Below are positions 1-8,508 of a stretch of DNA of 64,000 nucleotides, one piece after another. The stretch is from Cryoendolithus antarcticus (Eukaryota; Ascomycota; Dothideomycetes; Cladosporiales; Cladosporiaceae): contig NAJO01000022.1 in assembly GCA_002077065.1 (NCBI GenBank), forward strand, positions 1 through 64,000, read 5' to 3'. The notes beneath the pieces are model-generated. The model saw nothing but the letters and a program-made list of their open reading frames with translations, searched no databases and was not told the DNA's origin. Position 1 is the stretch's first letter. Every line of letters begins with the position of its first letter. Both the position numbers and the translations under genes were made by a program.

Positions 1-1051
1 TTTTCCATTCTTCGCCTTCAGCCATTCGTATGCTGTAAAAGGCGTCTCGTAGATCGATCTTCGTGAACCAGTTTGCTCCGATGAGTCTGTCCTGAGACTC
101 TTCGATGCTGGGTAGGGGGTATCGGTTCTTGATGGTGATGTCGTTCAGCTTCCGATAGTCCTGGACCAGTCTTAGTTTCCCGTTGGGCTTTGGAACGAAC
201 ATGGTTGGTGCTCCGGCAGGGGATCTGGATTTGCGTATCCAGCCCTTGCCTTCCATCTTCTTCAACCATTCATCCATGCTCTGGAGTTCCTTTCCAGATT
301 GCTGATAGAGAGGTCCCCATGGTGGCTCCTTGCCTGGTTGCAAGTCTATCCTGTGGTCCCATGGTTGATGCGTAGGTAGAGCGTCTGCTCCTTCCTCTTC
401 CTGGAAGAGTCGCTGCCACTTGCGATATTCCTCAGGGATCTCTGGCGGTGCGTGAGTTCCACCCTTACTCCTAGTCGTAGGTTGACCTGACGGACCCGTG
501 TCAGTGTCGGCTGGAGGCGAAGGTTGTTCTTCCTTCTGTGTCGGCTGGGATCGTCGTTGTGTGTCGTTGAATTCCCTAGTCTCATCTGCCGTCGAACGCC
601 GTCGGCGTGCAGGTTTGCTGGTAACCACGCAGTTACAGTTGCTAAACGTGAGTACTCTTCTATTCCAGTTGATAGCTGGATTGTGTTCCCTCAACCAAGG
701 CATTCCCAGGACGACGTCATGGCTGGCCATAGCCACGACATCTAGGGAGATGCTCTCGTGGTGCCGTTGATAGGATAGTCGGATAGGTACAGTTTCCCTA
801 TCGACATCTGGTAGCGAGGAGCCGTCGACGGCGACTAGCTCGTACCCTGTATCTTTCTCTTGGGTTGCGATCCCGTATTGCTTGACCAATCGTTCGCTGA
901 TGAAGTTCCCGCCCGCGCCGGAATCTATCATGACGATTGTCGGTCTGTTGTCGACTGTGAATGGTATTGTGAGGACTGATGATGATGACTGAGCTTGAAT
1001 GTTGTTGCACTCTCGTCGATCGCTCTTGTCGACGAGGTTTAGTCGTTTCCC
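1..1051 (-). CDS. pol: Pol polyprotein, protease and start of reverse transcriptase (partial)
   Basis: The frame is -1 relative to gag. It is open from the overlap (at least 1138) to base 1, and translation is expected to enter at 1045-1051. The aspartic protease comes first, with its active site IDSGAG coded around 915-930 and the flap/second motif VVLGMPWL near 690-715. A linker rich in charged residues follows. Reverse transcriptase starts with the conserved WIRKSRSPAGAPTMFVPKP region, LRLVQDYRKLNDITIKNRYP and FTKIDLRDAFYSIRM, the last ending close to base 1. The YxDD box, RNase H and integrase are beyond the edge. No stop or frameshift is seen in the visible part. Confidence 0.9.
1012..1051 (-). 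promoter_or_regulatory. -1 programmed ribosomal frameshift signal between gag and pol
   Basis: On the minus strand the heptamer GGGAAAC (1045-1051) is in the X-XXY-YYZ register of gag (codons GGA AAC), two codons before the gag stop. After an 8-nt spacer comes a perfect 8-bp stem, CTCGTCGA (1029-1036) with TCGACGAG (1012-1019), closing a 9-nt loop. Four loop bases, GAGC, can pair with GCTC at 991-994, which would make an H-type pseudoknot. Slipping by -1 gives GGG AAA CGA and joins the open pol frame. Confidence 0.8.
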
Positions 1052-3054
1052 GATTCTTTGGTGATGAATCCGTACGCCTTGATGGCCTTGACGTAATTGT
1101 CTTCCCAGCCATTGGGCATGGGTTGCTTCGTGGCCATTGATCGCTGGCGTATGTGCATTAGAACCGTCCTGACTTGCACGCTTGTGGCGTCGGTAGCCAG
1201 AATCCGGGCGTGCGCTTCCTCCTGAAATTGCTGACATCGTCGATATCTGGTCTTGACGTCTGTCACATGCTGTCGTAGCGTTGCATTGACAAACGTTCCG
1301 TCTGGCACCAGGTATCCTTCGGGTGAGAACACGCTTCCGAGTGGTGGCTGTTCCTTGACGAAACTCTTGAAGTCGTAGTCAATGTTCACCAAGTCGTTGT
1401 TCCAGAACTCTGCTCGGATACGTTCGAGTAGAAGGTCGAAGTAGCTTGGGTGGACCTTGTGGTACCCATTGACGAGTGGGAATACGTGCTTGTGAGACGC
1501 CCGAAGTAGTTTAACAATGGCCTGGATTGGCCCTGCGTTTTCGGCGACGAACTGTATGTTCTCGGGCTGATGAGCAGAATAGTCGACCTCATCGTCGCTG
1601 TCGTCGTCTGACGCTTCAGGGGTGTGTCCGTGGTCTGATCCCGTGTCTGAGTCATCGACGTACTCTCGAGTGGCGTCGGGGTTCGGTAGGATTCCTAAGA
1701 TCTGCTTGACGGGTTCGGGTCTAGCAAATGGCGTAGGGGGACGCTCGTAGTTGGTGTACTCGAATCGGTTCTTGCAGCCGGATTCGAACTTGACACTGTT
1801 CGCTTCTCGATTTGCAGTGTTGTAGTGGATGCGTTCGCCCTTGGCGTCGAGGAAGCAATTCGGCGGTGGGCAGCCGTCTTCGTCGAGCTCATTTGGTTCT
1901 TCGTAGGATCCGTTTCGTGGGTAGTAGCCTGCGTCTATCTTCCCGCCTGCATGGATGGGGCAAGTGTCCTCATGACACGCCGTCCAGTGAAGGAGTCCAT
2001 GGTCGGGCTGAGAAGTCTCGATCATGAGCGCTCCCGATTGGTACTGGGGCGTCTCAGGTTCGTTGTCGAGAAGAGCCGTCCCGAATAGGGAGCTCTTGTT
2101 GGTCTTCTGACGTGGCTGTCTGGTCATCATGTTAAACTGTACCTTCTCTCGTGGAAGGACAGCATTGAACTGCGTGCGCTGCACCGTGCCCTCTTTCTTG
2201 GGCGAGCGGCAGTTCCGGGCGATGTGCCCTACCTTGCTACAGTTGTAGCAGGTCAGTCCGGTAGTTTTGCCCTTTGGCTTGTTGGCAAACGATCGTCCCT
2301 TCTGGGTAGCGGAGAGGTCCATCGGGTCACCGCGGTCGTTACGATTGTTGCGACCGCGTGTGTTGCTGAAGTTTGTTGGATAGATGTTTCCGGTACGGGG
2401 GCGAAAGTCGCGTCGTTTCTCCATGGCTCGATCGTAGAGCTTGTCGTCTATGCGGATGGCCCGCTGAATGAGTTCCCCGAGAGCCTCGGGAGGCTTGTCG
2501 TGTCTCATGAGCTCATCCTTGACGTTATCCTTGAGTCCCCTGTGGAACATGACCATGAGAGCATCATCGTCCCAGTCGGTGATCTGAGCATACTCCTGGA
2601 ACTTAGCGGAGTAGTCAGAGGCAGAGGTGGTCTGTTGGATGTTCTGTATCTGTCGTATGGCGATAGATTTCTCGTTGGAGATGCCGAAGATGGCACGAAG
2701 TCCGATCTTGAACTTGACAAAGTATTCGAACATCGGGCGTTCGTCGTCGTCCAGAGTCCCATCGAGGTACTTGCGCAAGTATGGCTTGATCCAGTGTTGC
2801 GCTCGTCCTCGCATGAAGGAAGTGGCGAAGAGAACTTTCTTGTCTTCATCGACATCGCTGAAGATGAAGTAGAGTTCGACCTGGCTGATCCAGTCTTCAA
2901 GGGCGTTCCGGTCTCCGTGGAAGAAGTCCGGTTTGGCGACCTTGTTGTGTCCATGGGCCTGGTCGCTGTTGGTGGTTCTGGCAGAACGTCGTTGTCCTGA
3001 TCCAGCCTCGCTAGGTGCGGGTGTACCTCGTCCAGTTCGGGTAGGGTCACTCAT
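1039..3054 (-). CDS. gag: Gag polyprotein of the gypsy element
   Basis: The protein has 671 residues when started at the ATG at 3054, which opens with MSDPTRTG and follows the leader. The frame stays open upstream to 3246, but that part is LTR and leader. A retrotransposon Gag domain (W-x-Q-VELYFIFSD, then RAQHWIKPYL) covers roughly residues 50-220. A CCHC zinc knuckle, CYNCSKVGHIARNC, follows near residue 270. The roughly 400 residues after the knuckle are unusually long and include an acidic Asp/Ser patch. Gag packages the RNA into virus-like particles. Just before its stop, TAA at 1039-1041, lies a slippery heptamer that can send ribosomes into pol. On the plus strand a long antisense frame (2224-3000) is a shadow. 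Confidence 0.92.
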   Translation of the reverse strand: MSDPTRTGRGTPAPSEAGSGQRRSARTTNSDQAHGHNKVAKPDFFHGDRNALEDWISQVELYFIFSDVDEDKKVLFATSFMRGRAQHWIKPYLRKYLDGTLDDDERPMFEYFVKFKIGLRAIFGISNEKSIAIRQIQNIQQTTSASDYSAKFQEYAQITDWDDDALMVMFHRGLKDNVKDELMRHDKPPEALGELIQRAIRIDDKLYDRAMEKRRDFRPRTGNIYPTNFSNTRGRNNRNDRGDPMDLSATQKGRSFANKPKGKTTGLTCYNCSKVGHIARNCRSPKKEGTVQRTQFNAVLPREKVQFNMMTRQPRQKTNKSSLFGTALLDNEPETPQYQSGALMIETSQPDHGLLHWTACHEDTCPIHAGGKIDAGYYPRNGSYEEPNELDEDGCPPPNCFLDAKGERIHYNTANREANSVKFESGCKNRFEYTNYERPPTPFARPEPVKQILGILPNPDATREYVDDSDTGSDHGHTPEASDDDSDDEVDYSAHQPENIQFVAENAGPIQAIVKLLRASHKHVFPLVNGYHKVHPSYFDLLLERIRAEFWNNDLVNIDYDFKSFVKEQPPLGSVFSPEGYLVPDGTFVNATLRQHVTDVKTRYRRCQQFQEEAHARILATDATSVQVRTVLMHIRQRSMATKQPMPNGWEDNYVKAIKAYGFITKESGND

Positions 3055-3061
3055 CTTGAGG

Positions 3062-3072
3062 GTGTTCAAAGT
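3062..3072 (-). other. primer-binding site, self-priming (Tf1-like) type
   Basis: The sequence just inside the LTR does not start with TGG, so it does not look complementary to a tRNA 3' end. On the minus strand TTGAACAC (3062-3069) is perfectly complementary over 8 nt to GTGTTCAA at 3221-3228, the predicted 5' end of the element's own transcript. That is the arrangement of self-primed Tf1/sushi-type elements. Confidence 0.5.
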
Positions 3073-3507
3073 TGTTACGACAGAGTCGTAAGTGACAAGG
3101 GTCAGAGTATTCTTTAGAGAGTGAAGTCGAGCTGGAGTACAGAGGGCTAGGCGAGGGATGCTAACAGAATGCACAAGTGGCCTGGGAGAATGATTCCAAT
3201 CAGTCACTATGAACAATGAGTTGAACACGAGAGATGCAGAAGGCACTCTCGCTCGCTATATACCTATAAGAGTCGTCCATGATCAAGTGTGATCAGTGTA
3301 AGACAGAGCAGGAGAGCAACAGAGCGCTCTGTCTGCTCTGTTGGCCTGTTGCTCTCCCATGTTCTGTTGCCAAGGACAGAGCGACGGAGCAGCGACCTGG
3401 TCTGCGTGCTCTGTTGATCTGTTGCCAAGGCTGTGTCACGTGATGTAGCCGTGCGACAAGGTGCGCCCTGAGGCGTTTCCTTCGTCCCGCGGAACGTGAC
3501 CGTAACA
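3073..3507 (-). repeat. 5' LTR of the gypsy element
   Basis: The 435-bp LTR is bounded on the plus strand by TGTTACG at 3073-3079 and CGTAACA at 3501-3507, a perfect 7-bp inverted terminal pair with the usual TG...CA ends. On the minus strand a TATA box lies at 3256-3262. The U3 part contains a 12-bp inverted repeat (GGAGAGCAACAG near 3311 and CTGTTGCTCTCC near 3348) and a direct repeat CTGTTGCCAAGG (near 3364 and 3419). The boundary is inferred from these ends and from the adjacent primer-binding site. Confidence 0.8.
3256..3262 (-). promoter_or_regulatory. TATA box of the retrotransposon promoter
   Basis: The minus strand reads TATATAG inside the LTR. The likely transcript start is about 30 nt downstream, near 3228, exactly where the minus strand begins GTGTTCAA, the complement of the primer-binding site next to the LTR. 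Confidence 0.6.
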
Positions 3508-3648
3508 TAGGTAAAGCTATAGCACTGCCACTACCAAAACCTATTGCAGCGGTGTAGCACCATACTCTCATGATGAACTCATGCTAGCAATATAGTCAAG
3601 TTCCCGCTCCTATGTCTCCCTATTCGGTGCGCAGGCACAGCTTCGAGT

Positions 3649-5906
3649 ATGGAGCTCGTCGGCGTCGCCGGAAGCGTCGGTGGGCTGCTTGGACTAGCAG
3701 ACCAGTGCATTGAGGACGCCGTCACACTGCGGACGTTCTGGCAGGATATCAAAGCTGCTTCCAACACCGCCGCCAACTTCTTGAACGATCTGAACTCTCT
3801 GATTCAGACACTGACCGACATCAAGAAGCTCCTGGAGAGTGTTCGTGACGAGCCAGCCTTGCGCGATTGCGGCCTGGATGCTGTAACTTTGCGACTGCAT
3901 CTCGAAGGATGCGATGGAGAACTTCGTCGATGGATCGCGACGGCTCGGAAGTCTCGTCCGGACAATGGCAAAGGTGTCAAGCACTGGTTTAAGAGCTTCA
4001 TTATTGCAATAGACAAGGAGAGTCTGAGGGACATCCGGCGAGAAATTCAAAGCCGACGGCAATGCCTCGACCTCGCGTTAGGAGTCTTGGGGCGGTATGC
4101 GACACCATATTGCCAGACGAGACGCCTGCTAACTATATTCCCGTTAGCGCGCTAGATGTACACAACCTTATCAGCACTAAAGAGGTTGGCAATACCCTCA
4201 ATTCCAACCAGGCGCAGCTGCTTGACGTGCTCCATGCCCTCCAAGCACGCCACGATGAATTGGACATGAAGCTCGACACCATCAGTCAATCCTCATTCAC
4301 GAGTCACCCTAGTCTGCGAAGTACCGCGTCTGCGCCGCTTTCCGCCTCCAGACTGACGATCGACAATGGCAACGGTGTTCGCGACAGTCACAACTTCGTG
4401 TCATGGAAGCTACCAGCCTGGAGTGACAACGGATCGGTCAGTGATCAGCGAAGTCAAGGATCTGGCACCAGTCAGCACAGTATGCAGTATTTCCGTGGGC
4501 GGCGGACAAGTTTGCGGGGCTCGCCGAGACCATCGACACCTTTCCGGCGCAGATCACCGAGTAAAGATCAACCCCAATACATGCGTGATGCGCACCTGTT
4601 CACGGGTACGACAGGAGATCAAACCCCGGACCACGATTCGCACTGGACAGACGAGAGCGTACAGGACGACAGGCCATTGCTCCAACGCCATTACTGGGAC
4701 GCTGCTATGCTCTGCCAATGGACAGATGGCCGAGATCGCATCAACAAATGGATGCTTCACAGCCTTGGCGTAGATGCCAATCAGGCAGCATTCCATCAAC
4801 AAGCCATCGAGGATGAATTGAACAGTCAAGGACTATCGGTGGACGAAGTGCTAGCTGCAGGCGGGTCATGGGAACGGCTCGCATTTCAGTACTGGCTTAT
4901 CGATGAAGCTGCTTTTGGTATCGACATGCTTCAACCCCCAACAGCAGATACCATACCGAGTCTCGGACCTCCAAGCCTCAGGACAGACAGGAGCAGTCAG
5001 AAAACCTTTGAGCACAGTGCTTCGCCTCCACCAGCGTCAGCGATACAGTTTCCAGAGACGTCTTTGCGCGGCAACTTTGCCACAAAGGCTGCTGTCATCT
5101 CGCCACCTGACAGTTCCAATGGATCCGATGACGGCGTCGCATTCGAATCACGGGGGCAGATGGATTTAAGAGAGCTTCAGGAAGCTGTTCGAGCCATTGA
5201 TACCCAGCGAGCGGGCTCACCGGCTGTGGGCAACAAGCCCTTGCAGACCAGAAGTGGGTTCTATATCACGAATGTACCAATAGAACATGAAACCACTTGG
5301 GACGAGGACGACTGGGTCTCCAGCCAAAGCGACGACTATTCCATGCCACTGCCGATGCATGTGCGCAAAGAGAGCGGAGAGCTTGTGAAATCTGCTCTTC
5401 GACCCGCACATAGGCGAAGATACTCATCAATACCCGGCACCCCGACATACTCAAAGTCGGTCCATTATCACGACCAGTCTAATCGTGTCCGTCATTTCAT
5501 GCAGGTCGACAGGCCTATCGCCATCAGTGCCGGCACGTCACCGGTCGAGCAATACGATAGTGAGACTGAGTTTCCGTTGGCCTCTCCTCCTCGCAAACGA
5601 TCGGGTCACGCGTCTCCACAAACCGTCGCCGCTCATGCTGGTTCTCGCTACAACTTTTCCCACACATTAAGTGCAGCTCTCGATGTAGCCGAGAAGGTAC
5701 TCGGCGCTGAGAAACCAGATGCGCCGGCCGTCGTTTTGAAACAACCTAAGCCAGCTCCACCACGCGAACATGTCCCACCGACCGTGGATATGAGCTTAGA
5801 CACTGCGCAACCTGCGCTAGATTCTCAAGAGTACAGGGAACTCATCGAGAAGTATTGTTTCTTCGGCAGCGCGAAGCGTAGGCCAGGCGATGTTGGCTAT
5901 ACATGA
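3649..5906 (+). CDS. hypothetical protein with fungal STAND/NLR-type N-terminal domain
   Basis: Two exons, 3649-4094 and 4148-5906, give 734 residues. The 53-bp intron has donor GTATGC, branch GCTAAC (4128-4133) and acceptor GTTAG, and joins ...LGVLG to RALDVHN in frame. Residues 1-150 look like the helical N-terminal domain that precedes NACHT/STAND ATPases in fungi (PigL_N/Fungal_N type): a hydrophobic MELVGVAGSVGGLLGLADQC start and repeated Leu-rich helices. No P-loop follows. The rest is Ser/Pro-rich and probably disordered, apart from a conserved-looking island at about 300-370 (RINKWMLHSLGVDANQAAF) and a short C-terminal helix. It may be a signalling partner or a decayed relative of an NLR. 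The family call for the N-terminus is moderate and the function is unknown. Confidence 0.75.
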
Positions 5907-6066
5907 CCCGTCGATTCGTGCATGACAGGAAAGACAAGCTCGGACGACCGCCTCTATGTCTACAGTGTCTATGCGTGGATCCTGACTATGTACATGTTGA
6001 TCTCCAAGGTACCAAGACCCTCGAAACTGCAGGCATATGCTTCCACGTCCGTCAATTGCAATCCTC

Positions 6067-6832
6067 TCACACCATGCCCGCACACAGCAGCAGTAGTACT
6101 GTCCCCAGGACCGCCTGCAGAGTCACGACGGCTCCTCCAGCAGATCCGCCACTCTGCGTAGCTGCGGTTGCCGACAGCTGTGTCGTTGCGCTGGTAGCCG
6201 AGCCAGATCGAGAGGGTGACAAAGACGTAGCAAGAGACGTAGCAGGACTTGTGCTGGAAGCTGGCACGGCATCGAATGAGCTCGACGATGTAGACCTCGC
6301 AGCAGCAGCGGCAGATGCTCCGACCGCACCAGAACGAGTGGTTGAAGTTGAAGGCGCGGCTGTCGCTGAAGGTGTACCAGTCCCTGTCTGGACCTGGCCA
6401 TTGGGTGCTGTGTAGACCCCTGAGACTGTGCTGCCGGTGCCGCCGACGTCGTCATGATATTCGCCTGACGTAATGGTCAGCTCATGTAATACACTTCATT
6501 GTTCATATTGTCAACACACCAGTACTTGTGTCTAGACACAACAACGATCCATCGATGTACTGGAAGCAGGTTTCCGAGACAGTGCACTCCAAGCCACCAG
6601 TCTGTCTCACACGCAGCTTCTCGCATGTCCCGCCACTGATCAAGACCTGCGAGTTACATGCTGCATCGCCTTCGATGGCCAGACAGCCTGCGTCTCCGTT
6701 GCAGCCACTTGTGCCACCGGTGGCAGCGTCGGTGATGACAGACTACGGGAGGGCGACCGCCGCAGCGCAGGAGGACGCTGCAGCTCCTGCAACAGTCAGG
6801 GAGACGGCGAACAGGGAGCGGAGGGACATCAT
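6067..6832 (-). pseudogene. GPI-anchored Cys-rich secreted protein gene with an in-frame TAG
   Basis: Exon 1 is 6520-6832 and exon 2 is 6067-6464. The 55-bp intron (6465-6519) has GTGTGT, branch GCTGAC and CAG. The frame gives 236 codons. It opens with a signal peptide (MMSLRSLFAVSLTVAGAAAS). The mature part has about seven Cys in an N-terminal domain (CNGDAGC...CNSQ...TCEKL...LECTVSETC...LLCLD), then GEYHDDVGGTGSTVSGVYTA, a Ser/Thr-rich stalk and a hydrophobic GPI-type C-terminus. Codon 30, right after the signal peptide, is TAG (6743-6745), and the same frame continues perfectly beyond it. No intron of credible size could remove it. A TATATATA box sits at 6913-6920. I read it as a recently disabled cell-surface protein. 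Readthrough or a sequencing error are the alternatives. Confidence 0.7.
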
Positions 6833-7536
6833 GTCGATGATGAAAATCAACGTTGTTGATTGAGAAGCGAAGGTGAAGGAAGGCGTTGGACGGACCAGTG
6901 TCGTACTCGATGTATATATACTACACCAATCCGCCAAAGCAGCTGGATTTCACTCAGTCCATGCACAGAACACACGTCCGAAATAGGCTGTGTTGGACGC
7001 CATGAGTGGCAGCTTCTCCCTCTTCGGGACTGCTCTCGACGAGACATCAGGCGATGCCAAGCAAGGTGTAGCGAGGGAGAACTTGGCAAAGCTACACCAC
7101 AGTGGTGACGAGAGCCATCACATCACATCGCCAGAGCGACGATAAGTAGAGGAGCGATGTCAGAGAGCGTGTTATCGCAGGCTCACAAGACGAACGGATG
7201 ACATCTATAACGCAGTCATTACATATACATTACGGTCACTCCACGTGGCTCGGGAGATCGCCCGCCAAGAAATCTTGTGGCGTCAAGCAATCAGCCCTAC
7301 TACTCGGAGAAAGGTCCGCCTCGTGACCTGTAAGTCTGGACTCTCAAGCAACCAAGTCTATCACAGGACAGCTGCTTACCGGAATGTTCTGTGGCTGACC
7401 TGAAGAGGTGTAGGATCAGTAGCGTCAACATGCAGAGCACTGATGCCAAGGTTGCTAGGCCTCAACGTAAACCTCGAGGGACACATGTGTTGTCCACGTC
7501 TGGCATTTGCAGGCATGCCGCTGGATCAATATGCCT
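6833..7536. other. intergenic, promoter side of the Cys-rich protein gene
   Basis: A palindromic TATATATA at 6913-6920 lies 81 bp upstream of the minus-strand ATG at 6832. I see no gene in the remainder. Confidence 0.5.
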
Positions 7537-7968
7537 TTCTCTGAATTGGACTCAGCATCCTACGGCCAAGCATTTCGCGGCAATGATCGAGACAGGCGGT
7601 AAGTCAGTCAAAGGTCCGCTGCTGATCATCGCAGGCGGGAAGGATAATGTAGTCACGCACGAATCGATTCAATCCGCAGCGAACAGCACTTGTGCGCTGC
7701 TGGAACGGCGTGGCAACTTGGCATCGCTCCAGATGATTGCGTACCAAGGCATGAACCACTTCCCCGTCATATAGGCAAGCTCCGCCAAATGGCTGCAGTG
7801 GGTCAGAAACCGACTGCTTGACAAGGCGCCCGAAGAGGTGGCAGCAGGGTGTCGCACGGATTCAGTACAAGGCTTCCGGACGGAGTTCACGCCACAGTCG
7901 ATCACGTCCAATTTCTTGGCGACGTGGGCTCCACCGATGGAAGCATGGAAGTACAGTGTTTGAGTGCG
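7537..7968 (+). pseudogene. alpha/beta-hydrolase (lipase-like) C-terminal fragment
   Basis: The plus frame reads the C-terminal part of an alpha/beta hydrolase: GPLLIIAGGKDNVVTHESIQ (strand and catalytic Asp region), then AYQGMNHFPVI with the likely catalytic His, an in-frame TAG at 7772-7774, and then ASSAKWLQWVRNRL and about 45 further residues ending at a natural stop (7966-7968). Nothing upstream in any frame supplies the nucleophile Ser elbow or a signal peptide, and the sequence before about 7537 is not recognisable. Loss of the N-terminal half plus the internal stop make this a relic, possibly of a secretory lipase. Its original substrate cannot be told. Confidence 0.6.
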
Positions 7969-8508
7969 AAGTCAGTGAGGAGGTGGGCAGGTCACATACT
8001 GTCAGCAGTCGAACTCATACACTCAGTCATTTATCATATCTCGCAAGCACTCAGCCTTTCCTCCCGGGCAACGATCCGCGTCCTAAATAGTGAGTCTGTG
8101 CCCTCGGGATCACGTGGATCACAGAACGTTTAGCCGGAGTAGTTGGTGACTCTCTCTGGTGACCATTGAGATCGACTTACCATAGACATGCACAGAGTTG
8201 ACGCCAAAGCGTGCTTAGCCTCCGACACAACATTCGAGCGGTTTAGGACTTATTCGCAAGGTTGAAGGATGTAGATCTTAGAGTGTTGAGACGGGTAACC
8301 AGTAGGGAGATTGCGCCGTAGTCCTTTGCACTATCACACTACCAGCATGAGGGGGCAGTGGAGTCATGATCTCATTTGGGGAGCTCTTGTTGACCACCGA
8401 TCGCACTTTGCGTGAGGTCATATCTATCGCTTCGAGGTGCAGACTGGGAGCTGGGATCGACCGTGAGGAAGCGCAGCTTCATGATTCGATTGTGACACAC
8501 TGTTATTT
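7969..8508. other. intergenic, nothing recognised
   Basis: This lies between the hydrolase relic and the convergent end of the large gene. I see no coding frame, RNA gene or repeat. Confidence 0.5.

Larger units (their letters stand above)
1..3507 (-). mobile_element. Ty3/gypsy LTR retrotransposon, 5' part, running off the window edge
   Basis: The element is read on the minus strand: 5' LTR (3073-3507), leader with primer-binding site, gag (1039-3054), then pol in the -1 frame up to base 1. Reverse transcriptase has only begun at the edge, so RNase H, integrase and the 3' LTR lie outside. Gag and the visible part of Pol are open without lesions, so the copy may be young. A candidate 5-bp target duplication flank lies at 3508-3512 but cannot be tested without the other end. 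The outer LTR end is only 141 bp upstream of the start of the STAND-like gene at 3649. Confidence 0.93.

Noticed and set aside
2224..3000. Long plus-strand open frame (258 codons)
   Set aside because: It is exactly antisense to Gag, with no motif; its length follows from Gag codon bias.
6743..6832. Intron that would remove the TAG at 6743
   Set aside because: The only GT...AG pair around it (GTCGCCCTCCCGTAG) is 15 bp, far below any spliceable size, and the surrounding residues read as one protein.
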